Source: Paramacrobiotus richtersi
Taxonomy: Eukaryota; Tardigrada; Eutardigrada; Parachela; Macrobiotidae
Length of the DNA: 34,712 nt
Assembly (NCBI GenBank): GCA_034698045.1
Contig: JAQGAU010000201.1
Location: forward strand, 1 to 34,712
Reading direction: 5' to 3'
The translations under genes were made by a program, and so were the position numbers. Shown here in pieces: positions 22,308-32,869 of this stretch. How positions within the stretch are numbered: position 1 is the stretch's first letter; each line of letters opens with the position of its first letter. A model generated the notes under the pieces. The model ran no database searches. It had not been told where the DNA came from and saw only the letters and a program-made list of their open reading frames with translations.

Positions 22308-22774
22308 TGGCAGTATGCTACGTTTCCTTGATGCTGCGGTAAAGCGTGTTGAGATTGTTTAACATTCAGTCATTCACCGTAGTGTAACGGCTTGTTATCT
22401 GGACGCTTTCACTGCTTCCGGTCGGTGGCTGTGATTAACAATGACAATGATGACGGATTAGGGTTAACATTGGGCATCAACAACTTTGTAAGAGCAGCAA
22501 AGTCGAGAATTTTGCAAACTGATTAAAGAGCCGAGATGATGTTATAATCAAACTCTATTGACTAATATTATATGAGTTGTATGGAAACTATTTTTTTTAA
22601 AGTTAGAAAATAAAACTTAAAAATGCCCAACGGCACGCCATGTTTGCCAATTTTTAAAAAAGTGCCCAGCGGCACGGTCTAAAAATTTTCGCGGAAATCC
22701 GTGCCCAATGGCACGGATTTCCCGAAAAAACCCTGGGCAAAGTGCCACTGTGCCACAGGGCAGACTCGCCCTTG
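22308..22774 (-). repeat. Right terminal inverted repeat of the transposon
   Basis: Counterpart of 15770-16345, about 110 bp shorter. It includes palindromes of the GTGCC-N4-GGCAC family (near 22626, 22661 and 22700) and ends CAGACTCGCCCTTG. Confidence 0.8.
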
Positions 22775-22782
22775 GCAGTATC
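22775..22782 (+). repeat. 8-bp target-site duplication, right copy
   Basis: GCAGTATC, identical in sequence and orientation to 15762-15769, directly after the transposon end. Confidence 0.75.
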
Positions 22783-23040
22783 CCAGGCCTAATGGAAGAG
22801 GACATGAGGAATCTCCGCTAGTGCCTTCCTGCAGTTGTGCTTGCTGTCTAGTTGCTTTCTGTCTTGGCTCTTCTGTTGCTCGTCTCGCTGCCTGTGCCGC
22901 ACGTAAACGTAAAAGAGGCGCTTGCATAGTGCGAGCTTGCCGTGTTCCATCTTCCCTGCTCTGTTACTGCCTCCATTGTTAATTATTGCTGCATCCATTG
23001 TTTTACGGTCGTAGCTCGAAATTACCGAACTTGGCACAAA
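22783..23040 (-). pseudogene. Possible mobile-element ORF remnant flanking the insertion
   Basis: On the minus strand a frame reads LRLRAAQAARRATEEPRQKA, then TRQQAQLQE. This kind of Arg/Ala/Gln/Glu repeat is seen in linker regions of Helitron- or PIF1-associated proteins. It is short and ends near the transposon insertion point. No helicase or Rep motif is present, so the assignment is tentative. Confidence 0.25.
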
Positions 23041-23555
23041 ATTATTACTCTGTCAGGTGTCTGTACCATATTACCGTGTATTACCTGAGCCATTGAATAA
23101 TAGTAATACAGGCCGAATAATGCAAAAGCAAAGTACGGTTGCATTTTTTTGATAACCTAGTATTATGAAATTAATTATAACGGATATAGTTAATCTTCGA
23201 TCGATATCTATTAGATACACTTCTAGGTTTTTGGCAGTGGCAATGGCATTGTAGCTGCTCATTCAGTGGCTACATCTTGGGACTGCTATCGCCACGGACA
23301 GCAGTACTGTTAATGAAAATTTGTCTATTCGTTAACTGCGGCGACACGGAGCTTTTCATGGTACGCAACATAAACATGGATCTGGGATTTTGCAGTGTAT
23401 CGTTCCGTAATTGATCAGACAGTATTGCCATTAATATGTGCTGATTTCCATGGTGGCCACTTCACGGACTCTGGACGCTGGCAGTGACACTCCACGGGTT
23501 CGCTAGCTTCAAATTCCGTGTGGAATTCTGGTACTGCAGCTGGACATGATCAAAA
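23041..23555. other. Intergenic region upstream of the 702-residue gene
   Basis: No coding or RNA feature could be supported. It presumably includes the promoter of the gene starting at or upstream of 23556. Confidence 0.4.
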
Positions 23556-26500
23556 ATGTATAGAGCGGAATCGACTGCAGACGATTATTGCAGACATGCT
23601 TTAATCGGTCGGAATCAGTTGGGTAAACCTGAGAGACTAGTTGCTGACGTCCAGCGCGCTGTTGAAATGGAAAAGCACACTGAGGTTTCCGTTCTGGTGG
23701 AAAAATATAGCTGCATAATAAAGGTGAGATGTCTGATAGATTATAGAACGTGGGTATGTAGAGTACGCAGTACTGTGGCGTGACAGCAAAGAAAAACCAC
23801 TAGGAAGTTTGAGATGTCTGTATTTTTTTGTCGCTCTGTGCGAAACTTCTGGAGTTGTGGCGAAAGAACAGAAAAGCTTGTCGAGTTGTTAGGTCGTAAA
23901 ATTTTGAAAAGTCTGGTATACCGCGCTTTGTACATTCTTGAAACAACGTTTTTCTGTTCTCAGTTGCAACTGCATCGGTAACGGGGGCGCTTTTGAATGA
24001 CAAGAATGGGACTGCATGAATTGTTACGATTCCAGGTTCTAGCACCAACGTAACTGAACCTAACCAACTAGTAACTACGATATTCGTATGTGATTCGTTC
24101 TTATGCTAACCAGGCTGATAAGATGTTTGCCCCTGAAAACTGCCCCCCAAATATTGGAGTGCGCGAGTGGTTGTTCGCCCCCAAAAGGGCTCAGTACTTC
24201 GCCTCGCATTTGTTTTTGCTTCTGTGTGATCGTTGCACTGGCTTTTGCTTTGCTGTCACCTGTGTCTCATCAAAACAACTCATTGCATTAATATTGTAAC
24301 TTACTATCTACAGCAGACCGATGATGGCAAGCCACGCCCATGTAGCAGCAAAGACCATGTGGGATCTGGTCCCGAATATCATAGTGATGTGAAGGTCGAG
24401 TTGGATGGCAGCGAACTGGACGGTCTTCCCCCTGTTCTGAATGAGGAAATGCGGCAGTTTCAGCTGAATCTGAACAATAAACGTGTCGTGACCGACGTCT
24501 CTCTGGCCGTCAGTGCCGTCGATAGCAATAAATTCGCTGCCATTCGGCGATCACCACAACCAGCCTTTTGTGCCGAGATGATGAAATCTATGAAAGAAAC
24601 CGGCCAGACTGATCCATCATTCTTCGACCCGATCATCTGCTGTACTACCCCGCTGACCGCTGTCGACACGGTTGAGAACATGATGGAGCGAATTAAGACC
24701 GGACAACAGGCGGTATATTTAATTGACGGTAAGTAAGGGATAGCAAATATACTGTACAGCTCGCACGAAAGCACTGAAACTCCGTTAGGACAACGCATGG
24801 GTATTCTAAATTAACTATGAATCTACAATTTTCGAGAACGGTTCTTATTTTACAGGAGGCCAGCGACTAACCGTGGCACAACAGCACGGATGGAATACCA
24901 TACGGGTTAGTTTGCACTAGTTATACTCTCCCGCAGACTAGTTACAGTATAACGAAGAGGTCCGAGATTCTGCCTAATACGTTACTTAATTATGAGCGAA
25001 ATTGGATTAGCACTGTTAAAGTACAGACGCCAATTCAAGATTTGAATGTTCAAAGGTCGAAATCGTTTTGCAGACCGAACTGTATTTGACATCTGATCCT
25101 TTGGATCTGATTGCGTTGCGGGCACGGGGGAACGCGGCGCTGCACCATCCCACCCTGGCCCGGGATGGACCGTTTATGCTGCGCTTGGTGCGGGCGCTCT
25201 TGGAAGTGGCAGCCGAGCGTCAACGAATCTCCAAGCAGGTGCAACACGACGTGTTGTTTCCGGCGTTCGACCAAGCATTCAACGAAGGACGCGTTGTACC
25301 CGTTAAAGGGGGCGCTGCGAGGGAAGTTGTGCCGGTTGACATTGGACAAGTCGATTGGATTCGCTTGCAGTTCTGTCGGATGCATCCCCGGGAAATGGGC
25401 CTACTGCTGCGCCCCTACGCCACAATGTCGCCCGCTGAGGTGAATGATCGGCGACGGGTCCGCGATGAACTAGGTTGCTGGATCGCGTTCATGAGCTACC
25501 CGCCACATTTTGCCGATCTTGTCTGGAAAATGTTCAACAGACTGGAGTCGGGAGATCTGTCATATCGTGGTTTGCGCGCGCCCTGCTCCCGTATTGACTT
25601 TCTCAGGGTGTATTTGAGCAGCACCAACATGCAGAAGTTTTTTGAGCTCACGGGTAGGATGCTGCCGGCACTAAAGTGGGATGAATTTGAGATGCGAATT
25701 CAGGTGGCACTAGATCCCAACGTCGAGACTCTAGCGCATGTTTTGACCACACCGATAGTTACGTATGTAACGAATGACAAGGGAATGGAAGAGTGTACTG
25801 GGCAGGTAATTATACCGGTATTGCGCAGCCTTCGTCTCTGTGCTTTGGACGTTGATGTTAGAGTCCGTTTTTATGTCTTTACAGCACCCGCTGTACACCG
25901 CCTTCCTCGACAAGCATAAACTGCACTTGCAGTCTGCCAGAATCCAGCAGCAGAAGGACAAGCGTACAAAGTCGCACCGAGCGGGTCAAGCTAAGCGACC
26001 GGCAGAGAGTGGAAGCCAGACAGCTGACGCTACTTCCGCGTCCATAAACGCAGTGCCCACGGCTCCGAGCTCGAGTGTCGCCGCGTCTTCGCCCAGCCCG
26101 GACCAACACGGACCACACTCGCCCAGTCATCCTGAGCTGCGCGGATCTGGACAGAACGCCGTCTCGTACAAAGGGGTATGCACAACGTAATGATTAATGT
26201 TTAACGTCCAACGCAACCGTTTCGAAACGCTTGATCATGAAGCACTTTCCTGTCAGCAAAACAACCTATAGTCTACATAAACTACATCATGCAGACAGCA
26301 ATCCCCAAAATGCATGAGGCTCCCGCTGCACTCAAGAACAAGCCACATCAAAATAATCACTCGTTGATGGTCGGAATCGCCAGAAACGAACAGATCACAA
26401 CAATTCAAGAAAAATTCGGTATAACCATTCCCTTACGAACACAATGGAAGTTAGCGTTTTTTTGCGCCGGGAAGCCGAATGACCAGTTCCTCGTCTAAAT

Positions 26501-27254
26501 CCAGTATTATGTAATAATTATTATGCTATGTACACTTCAACACATGACGAAATGTACCGTATACGTATGCTTTTAGATGCCAGTAGCCGAGGGGGACATT
26601 GCCAGTCTGTCGAAGATTCAGCTGTTTACAGCGATGTCATGCCAACGTAGCGGTTACGTTGCGATGCTGGTAATTATAAGTGTCAGCCGTGATAGACCAA
26701 TAGCATATCAGAAATTGTTATGGTCGATGCGGTCAACAAAGGACGGATGTTGCCCTGTTTACACCGGGACTCACGGGAATCCGCTACGTCCACGATCGTT
26801 GGGCACGTGTGACCGCATAAACGATTGCACATGTAGTAAACCTAAGCCACTGGCAAAGGTCACCTGTAGCAAAGCCACCGTTTCTCTTTCACAGATGCGC
26901 AACTTTGACAAGTGCGTTCTGGGGCACGTCGGTTTCCTTTCGTCGTCGGACGGAAAACAGCCGTTCGTGTTTCGAGTGGCCAGTCGTTCGGCAGCGCGTC
27001 GGGCTGATATGGATGTCCTTGTGGAAAGTTACGGTCCCTATGCGGTCGGGATTTCACTCTACACTCGGTCACCGGATACTGTCGCCTTGACGGTGGACTT
27101 TCGACAACTGGCACTCATCGATCCCGACTATTACTTCATTCCGGCCCACAATCGGATCCGCTTTAGTCGCGGACACAGTGCGGAGATTATACAGTACATC
27201 AAAAGACTGTTCCCGCGTCACGCGTGTAGAGCTCAATGGAGAGTAATGTTATGA
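23556..27254 (+). CDS. Unknown 7-exon protein with a ParB/DUF262-like DGGQRL motif
   Basis: Exons 23556-23723, 24314-24728, 24856-24905, 25074-25805, 25885-26175, 26577-26669 and 26895-27254 total 2109 bp (702 residues plus TGA). GT-AG signals and phases agree throughout. I do not recognise the family. Residues about 140-215 resemble a ParB/sulfiredoxin-like or DUF262-like core: SMKETGQTDPSFFDPIICC, then AVYLIDGGQRLTVAQQHGW, where ParB has DGxRRLxA and DUF262 has DGQQRLTT. Residues 212-455 are helical and well conserved in style. Residues 470-552 are a charged Lys/Gln region, then a Ser/Pro/Ala linker. The C-terminal 119 residues (NFDKCVLGHVGFLSSSDGK... YFIPAHNRIRFSRGHSAEI) form a separate, probably beta-rich domain. 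No signal peptide or membrane span is visible. The first exon is the least certain. Confidence 0.75.
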
Positions 27255-28168
27255 TTGTTATAGCGTTGTCGGCCTGTCGGGTTCTGCAGCATAAAGTCCT
27301 TTGGTCTCTTTAATACATATTTTCGTCCTACGTGGAGTGGTAGTTTTGACTAATGAGTGAAATTTCTATCCCGTCAATACGCATTTGTCCTCAGTCTCAG
27401 GAATGGTTTTCCTTATACCGTCATCACACTTTACGTACGGCATCGTTTGGCTTTCTGTTTATGATATCTGAGTGAGCGACCGTTGTTTATTGCAAGACAG
27501 GTATGATTGATTGTCGTGTGTGGTGTGTACAAAATATGATTGTCGCCTGTTATTGAATTGCTTGTTTGAATAAGATGAACAAATAATAGGAAATCGCTCT
27601 GCGCTGATGCTGGCGATGAAGACCGGAGCGCTAAGCTCAGGTTTTGTGCAAAAGATCCGCTTTTGGTTGCCTGGAACAGCGCAAGCGGCTTTCCGCGCTG
27701 GTCAGTCTTAAAACGGTTGTATCGTTTGGTACTAGCGGTACCTACATACATAGTTAGCACATACCTAGTGAAACGGGCCTGCATGGACCCGTGGAACGAG
27801 GAGACGGCAAACAGAACATGGCACCATAAAGGCTCTTTAATGGGCCATAATGAGACAACAACACAAACAATGCCGAGCGCAGTAGCGCTGGCTAAAAAGA
27901 GAAAAGCGACCACTCTCGACAGAGGCTCAGAACCAACTAAAGAAGATCACAGAAATGTGATCGAGACGTGCGTGAAAATGCACGAAAGCAGCGTAGCCAC
28001 AACGCAGTGTGGTGACGAGACGAGCGTAGTGGGGTATCGTCACGAACGTAGGTGGCGTAGCGGGAAGGTGGTATCCACCACCGTGACACTAGTTCTAATA
28101 CGTTGCCATTTTTTAAAAAATATGGTTCAAACACAATAACGTTCCAGACTCCAGAAAACACGCAACGG
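27255..28168. other. Intergenic region between the unknown gene and the kinase cluster
   Basis: Overlapping open frames on both strands (158 and 160 codons) are mutually exclusive and show no domain. The last part is Arg/Thr-rich and non-coding in appearance. It should contain the 3' UTR of the plus-strand gene, though no AATAAA was found near 27254. Confidence 0.4.
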
Positions 28169-29171
28169 CTAGTGATTTGCTTGGTGTTGTATTGCTTCGC
28201 CTTTCAGCTGTTGGGCGAGCGTAGCGGCGGAAATTATCCTTTGGCTCTCCGGAATTAAGCACTGTGAGATACAGGTACGAAGGCCCTTGGGAATCGCTCC
28301 CGTTACTAACGGTGCGTAACCATCAATCACAAATTTCATGAAGTCGCGATCCGTCATCTTCTCATCGACTTCTATAGTATGATCATCTTTGTGAAGCCAC
28401 TTGCAACCGTTGCCAACAATGCAGTCCCCTATTTCCAGTAAAATGCATCCCAAACTTCAGATATCAGTTTTGCGTCCAAAGACTCTCGGAGCGTGAGTAC
28501 TCAATAAAGGTTTGCAGCATTTCCGGTGACATAAAACGAAAAGTGCCAAACAAACTGGTAATGTCATTTGGGCTTGTAACACTTCGCTGCATCTGCACAA
28601 TATCGTCCAAATCCCCAATCGCCAGTCTATTTCTGTTAATTCCCAGTTGCTGAACCAGAATATAATATTTGTTGGTTTGAGATCACAGTGAATAATTTGA
28701 TTCTGGTGCAAAAAGCTGACTCCTGTGATCTCCAGAGAATATCGCACGGCTGTCGCCGGATCCAGGGAAGCTTTTTTTGCTTTCAGTTTGTTTATAAGAA
28801 CGGTAAGGTTTCCGCCTAGAAGAAGAGGCAGACATGGAGATTAAATTGTTTCACAACAAATGGAGCTTGCCGTAATTCATATGTCCGCACAACGTACCAA
28901 GGTAATGGTCCATCATAAGTTCCACAAAGACTCCCCCCGGTCCTGAGTCAATGGTAACTTGGTGGTATGCAGCTAAATGGTTGTGCTCCAGGTCAAGCAC
29001 CGTCTTCCACTTGTACATCAGCTTTAGCCAGTTCCCTGGATGAGCTAAGAGTTCCGACCCTTTTTGCAGACAGACAGTCTTAACTGCCACAATCTTTTTC
29101 CCAGCATAGTTAGCGCTGTCTGTGACTGTGGCACGATATACGGTACCGAATCCACCGCTTCCAATTACGTC
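28169..29171 (-). pseudogene. Protein kinase domain with frame changes and a nonsense codon
   Basis: Reading leftward from 29171: the Gly-rich loop VIGSGGFGTVYRA, the lysine strand VAVKTV, then a break (28850-28796) that may be a small intron ending TCTTCTTCTAG. After it come GGNLTVLINKL and the catalytic loop HCDLKPTNIIF. Near 28668 the frame shifts and continues as LAIGDLDD (DFG position reads DLD), then LFGTFRFMSPEML. Near 28480 it shifts back to VFGRKTDI, followed by TGA (28457-28459) where the family has Trp, then SLGCILLEIGDC to a stop at 28169. The catalytic Asp and Lys survive. Two opposing frame changes and a stop inside subdomain IX mark it as a decayed gene, unless the assembly is wrong. 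Confidence 0.75.
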
Positions 29172-29178
29172 CGTCTTA

Positions 29179-30380
29179 TCATAGCGTTAACTGCAGGTTT
29201 TTCCTAAAATGTCTTTCTTCGGCGAGCTGAGAGGTGAGAGCTGTACCCTCCGTCCAGTACGTCATCGCCTCCTGTGGCAACGGTTTACCGGTCCGGTTGT
29301 TCCGATAACTGACAATGGATGTTTCGTCAGCAGCCAATGCCGTCCCATCCGCCAAGAGTTCGGCAGCCGTCGGCCGACTTGCCGGTTCAAACTGCAGACA
29401 TCTCCCGATGAAGGCACGCACGTTGTCAGGCACCCATTCGGGTATCTCAGGACCTCTCTTCTGATGGTTCAAGTGGTAGATCACGGCCATTTCCGAATCG
29501 ATGCTTCTTCCACTCTGACCTCGGTACAGCGGCGGGTGTCCGGTGAGCAAGTGCAACCCAACACAGCCAAAACTCCAAATGTCACATTTGCGGCCGACAC
29601 TGACGTCGTACGCTGCATTAGTGATTTCTGGAGCGGAAAAGCGTCGATCCTGTCCATGCCGGGCACTAATTTCGTGTCTCTGCGTGTAATCGCCTGCCAG
29701 TTGTCGCATGTTATGGAAGCCGCCGATTTTGACTGTACCTTTGAATAAAGGATCGGTGAAGAAGATGATCGAGTTGTTTATGTTACGATGGACAATGCCA
29801 TGCTTATGGAGGAAGTCCAAGCCGCGCAGGGCTTCTCCAACCCATTTGCCGATAATGCTTAATGGCAAAGCGAATGCCGACGCTTGGTGAAAATTACCTC
29901 CTGTGAAAATAGATGAGAGATCATTATTTCTAGAAGCTCCATTCAATTATCTCACAGACAGCTGTGGTTATATAGTTTGTTTCATAGCAGAAAGTTCCTG
30001 TACAGTGCTCAGAGAACACCTGGAATTCCGGCATCGAATAAGAATTGGGCCGCGGAGTGAACTGGCAGCCATAGTGTTGCACGACGTTCTGGTGACCCTG
30101 TTGCAACGCTCGGGAATTCTGTAATACCCAGCACGCCGTCGGTTGGCTTCGCTGTCGTTACTTTCCAAAGTTAACAGGCCCAGGAGCTTGCCGTATGCCC
30201 GAGTGTACAAATAGCGATCGCGAGCTCCATCGAGCAACGGAAATTTCCATACCTCCACGGGCACCCCAATTGGGTGGTCTTTACGAATGTTTGGGCTGAT
30301 TCCCACATGGATGCTGTAGGTGGTGGTGTTAGCCAGAATTGGGTGCTGTCGGAGGTTGTCCAGCTTGAAATTGCTCACCA
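29179..30380 (-). pseudogene. Catalytically altered kinase (pseudokinase) unit
   Basis: A 740-bp open C-lobe frame (29921-29179) reads GGNFHQASAF, then HKHGIVHRNINNSIIFF, then VKIGGFHNM, SAPEI, CDIWSFGCVGLHLLTGHPPL and RCLQFEPASRPTAAELL. It is kinase-like throughout, but HRD has become HRN and DFG has become GGF, so phosphotransfer should be lost. Upstream, N-lobe pieces lie in changing frames: YGKLLGLLTLES, then after ATTACAG the block ALQQGHQNVVQHYG and FQVFSEHC. The exon junction before GGNF has an acceptor TTTTCACAG but its natural partner reads ACAG|GAAC, a weak donor. The stop at 29179 sits directly before the Gly-loop of the next kinase, as if two domains once formed one protein. It may be a functional pseudokinase or a pseudogene. 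Confidence 0.65.
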
Positions 30381-30393
30381 GCGGCAGTGTCTG

Positions 30394-30935
30394 CTAATGC
30401 TCCTCCTCCATTGCAACCTGCAGCCTGCCCAGAGATATGCCCAAATCAACAAACGGATGATTACTCAGTTGGTCTAAAGTCCAGCGTTGTGCGGGAACGA
30501 GATCCAAGCAGCGTGATAGAAAATCTTCGCATCGCATGCAAATGGAATTTTCACAGCACTATCGTTATCAACAATCATCGGAACAATCTCCGGGCCCATG
30601 TCTGATTTCGCACTTGCTCGATTGCCGAGTAGAATGCAGTAAAATGCAGTCAGCCTGTCATGCATGTCCGGTTCGTTCATCTCCATATACGATCCGTACC
30701 GGACGCGTAGCGCAAGGTGCGCCGGAGCCTTAATTGTTTCCCATAGTTGAGCAGCTGAACCAGCAGACAACCGATAGCCCAACTGTCCGCTTTGGATGTA
30801 TCCCCGGTTTCCAGAATCTCCTCGGGCGGGATATCATAGAATTGATCATAATACCGGGAGCAGTCCCGGGACAGTAAAAACTCTCGAACCGCAATAGCTC
30901 AACATGAACCGGTACTATTTTCGGATAGCCCATAA
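30394..30935 (-). pseudogene. Decayed kinase C-lobe, third unit of the cluster
   Basis: Reading leftward: REFLLSRDCSRYYDQFYDIP, then PPEEILETGDTSKADSWAIGC and LLVQLLNYGK (subdomains VIII-IX). A frame change follows, then EMNEPDMHDRLTAFYCILLG. A second frame change follows, then CEDFLSRCLDLVPAQRWTLD and QLSNHPFVDLG, ending at a stop at 30394-30396. The order is that of a protein kinase C-lobe, but three frames are needed and no N-lobe or catalytic loop is found. Short introns are unlikely because the gaps are too small. Confidence 0.65.
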
Positions 30936-31329
30936 CGCAAAACGGTGCCACTGGGTGTTTAATTTCTTTAGGAAGTTCTCAGTGTTTCAGCCGGATACAA
31001 AAACCAATTTTCCCGCCCTTTACCGGCAAAACCATCAAATGTGCAAAAATATCAACTAAATTTTTGTGTCTGTTGCTAAAAAAAAAAATTTATTTTTAAC
31101 CACACACATAATAAATTACACTGTCTATACAATAATTATTGTGACGTTTCAATTTTTGGATAGCAGAATATTCGCGGATCACTACAACCAAAAACCTTAT
31201 TCAGCAAATGTAGACAGACATAAAAACGACGAGTTAAAACTGAAACATAATGATTTTTTGATCACAGAACAACACTAACTCTGGAGCAAACTTCGTTCAT
31301 TCATTTGCTGATTGCTTAACAGTCAGGCG
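30936..31329. other. Gap between decayed kinase unit and upstream module copy
   Basis: AT-rich, no exon supported. A motif GGTTTTGCCGG followed by TTGGTTTTT on the minus strand resembles the ends of the two upstream module copies. Confidence 0.35.
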
Positions 31330-31832
31330 TTATAGTGGCGAACGAAACGAAACGGAAAACGGTCAACCGAAACGGTACTGAATGTCTGACCCAACGTTCG
31401 AACTTCCAAACTACCGGCCAAAGCGAAACTCTCGAAGGGTCAGCTAAAGACTTTTACCGGATCTCAGAAGATCGTCGGTTTCCCGGCTACGATATACAGA
31501 AGAAGAAAGGGAAAAGATAATAAAAGATGAACAATTTCATCCGTACATTTTGCCGAGTAATACCAAGCGCCCGATCTTATCCAGATAGTGCTGCGTGAAC
31601 GGGGTGAACAAAACGAGCCATCCGAGAATTTTATGGCGCTCGGGCACAATTGTCCATAATAACCGATTAGCAACTGTGATTCAGCAGACGTTTCCCAGTG
31701 AATAAAACCGATTATCTGACTAACAATACAGACCGGACGCGTTGGACAATCTTCTGGGAAACGTTCTCCGTGTGCGAAGTCCACATTCTCCGCTACTCGA
31801 ATGTAATGGTACTCGGAAAATGTGACACACAT
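31330..31832 (-). pseudogene. Diverged copy 2 of an unrecognised module (QHYLDKIGR)
   Basis: On the minus strand this reads ERHKILGWLVLFTPFTQHYL, then DKIGRLVLLGKMYG and a stop. It matches the copy near 33 kb in motif and order, with both ending near GGTCAGACAT. The frame is broken. The module precedes the kinase units on the same strand and may be the N-terminal part of the same ancestral gene, but its family is unknown to me. Confidence 0.45.
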
Positions 31833-32869
31833 CCAGGAAGATTTCAGTCTCGCGAACTTCTCAGCGGTGACATGCGCATGGTTCTACGCATAGGTTTTTA
31901 ATGTGTCATGTGAACAAAATGAAATCGTGAATTGCGACGTTTTCGCGATGACGAATGCCGGAAAGACAAATTCTGTTTCGAACGGAAAAAACGTACACAA
32001 ACCGAGCGCTCCAAACATAGCTGACCGGAAGCATGAGGTAGAAGTGGTCCTGTGATATTAACAAGCTGACGTTTCGTTACGGAGGAGCCGTCTGACCTGA
32101 CGCAGGACAAAACACTTACCGCCCGTTTGACCATAGCAGACGAAGCAAAAGTAATGCTCAAACACTTTGTGGCGGTAGTTATATTTTCTCGACCATTTAT
32201 TTGGAACCATTACTCAAGCGGAACCAGTGACACCAAAACCAAGAAATCCCACTGAGTGCTCAGAACGGGAATAGGTGTACCCAGACGAAAGATTCGCACG
32301 TCGGCTAAACCGAAAGCTCAAGCCGAAAGCCAGAGCTAGCTGAGCATATTGGTAGAATTGCGGTGCAGCCGCGGATCAACGAGAAAGGCAAAAGGAAACC
32401 CGTTACCGCGCTCTCTCTGACCGATACCATGTTCAGCCGATTGGATTTGAGACGATGGGAAGTTGGGGACCGAGGGCCACTGTATTTTTGAAGGAAGTGG
32501 GGCGCAGAATACGCGAGAATAACGGAAATCCTCGGTCAATGGAATTTCTACGCCAGAGGATTAGTATAGAAATACAGCGCGGAAATGGTATTTGTGTTTT
32601 GGGTACTGTTGATTCATCCAAGGAAATGGAAGATGTGTTTTCGTTTTTTAGTGTGTGATTGTGTAATACTGATTTGTGTAACATGTACATATGTACACCG
32701 GGGAAAAAAAATTAAAAATTACTCCTTGGTAGAATACTACAAGCATAAGAAAAGAATTCACATACAGTTTCGCCAAAAACAAAACGCCAAGGAAATGTTA
32801 AAGAAAACCAGTTAGCAATACCCAAAATTCAACAAACGAGAAATTAAACTGAAAGCTCCAGAAACGGAC
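31833..32869. other. Spacer between the two module copies
   Basis: Open frames on both strands, none with a recognisable domain or splice-consistent extension. No RNA gene seen. Confidence 0.35.

Larger units (their letters stand above)
15770..22774 (+). mobile_element. 7.0-kb ISL2EU-like DNA transposon with THAP-DDE transposase and SWIM-YqaJ protein
   Basis: One element is supported by an 8-bp flanking direct repeat and by 13-bp perfect tips (CAAGGGCGAGTCT, then CCC or GCCC). Long diverged terminal inverted repeats run from 15770 to about 16345 and from about 22308 to 22774. Two convergent genes lie inside, each with introns. The pairing of a PIF/Harbinger-related DDE_4 transposase with a YqaJ exonuclease is characteristic of ISL2EU-type elements. 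The terminal repeats agree by eye at roughly 70-80% in alignable blocks, so the copy is not brand new. Both active sites are still intact. The 6-8 bp duplication is longer than the 2-3 bp usual for PIF/Harbinger relatives. Confidence 0.85.

Noticed and set aside
15770..22774. Two nested elements: an outer hAT-like element (8-bp duplication, CAAGGG tips) holding an inner ISL2EU
   Set aside because: The inverted-repeat similarity continues without a break from the outer tips to about 16345 and 22308, so one element with long terminal repeats explains everything.
24090..24299. Small open frames as an extra exon of the 702-residue gene
   Set aside because: Exon 23556-23723 joins 24314-24728 in phase with good splice signals, and adding these frames would need unsupported junctions.
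27431..28139. 158- and 160-codon open frames downstream of the unknown gene
   Set aside because: They are on opposite strands over the same DNA, with no domain and no splice support.
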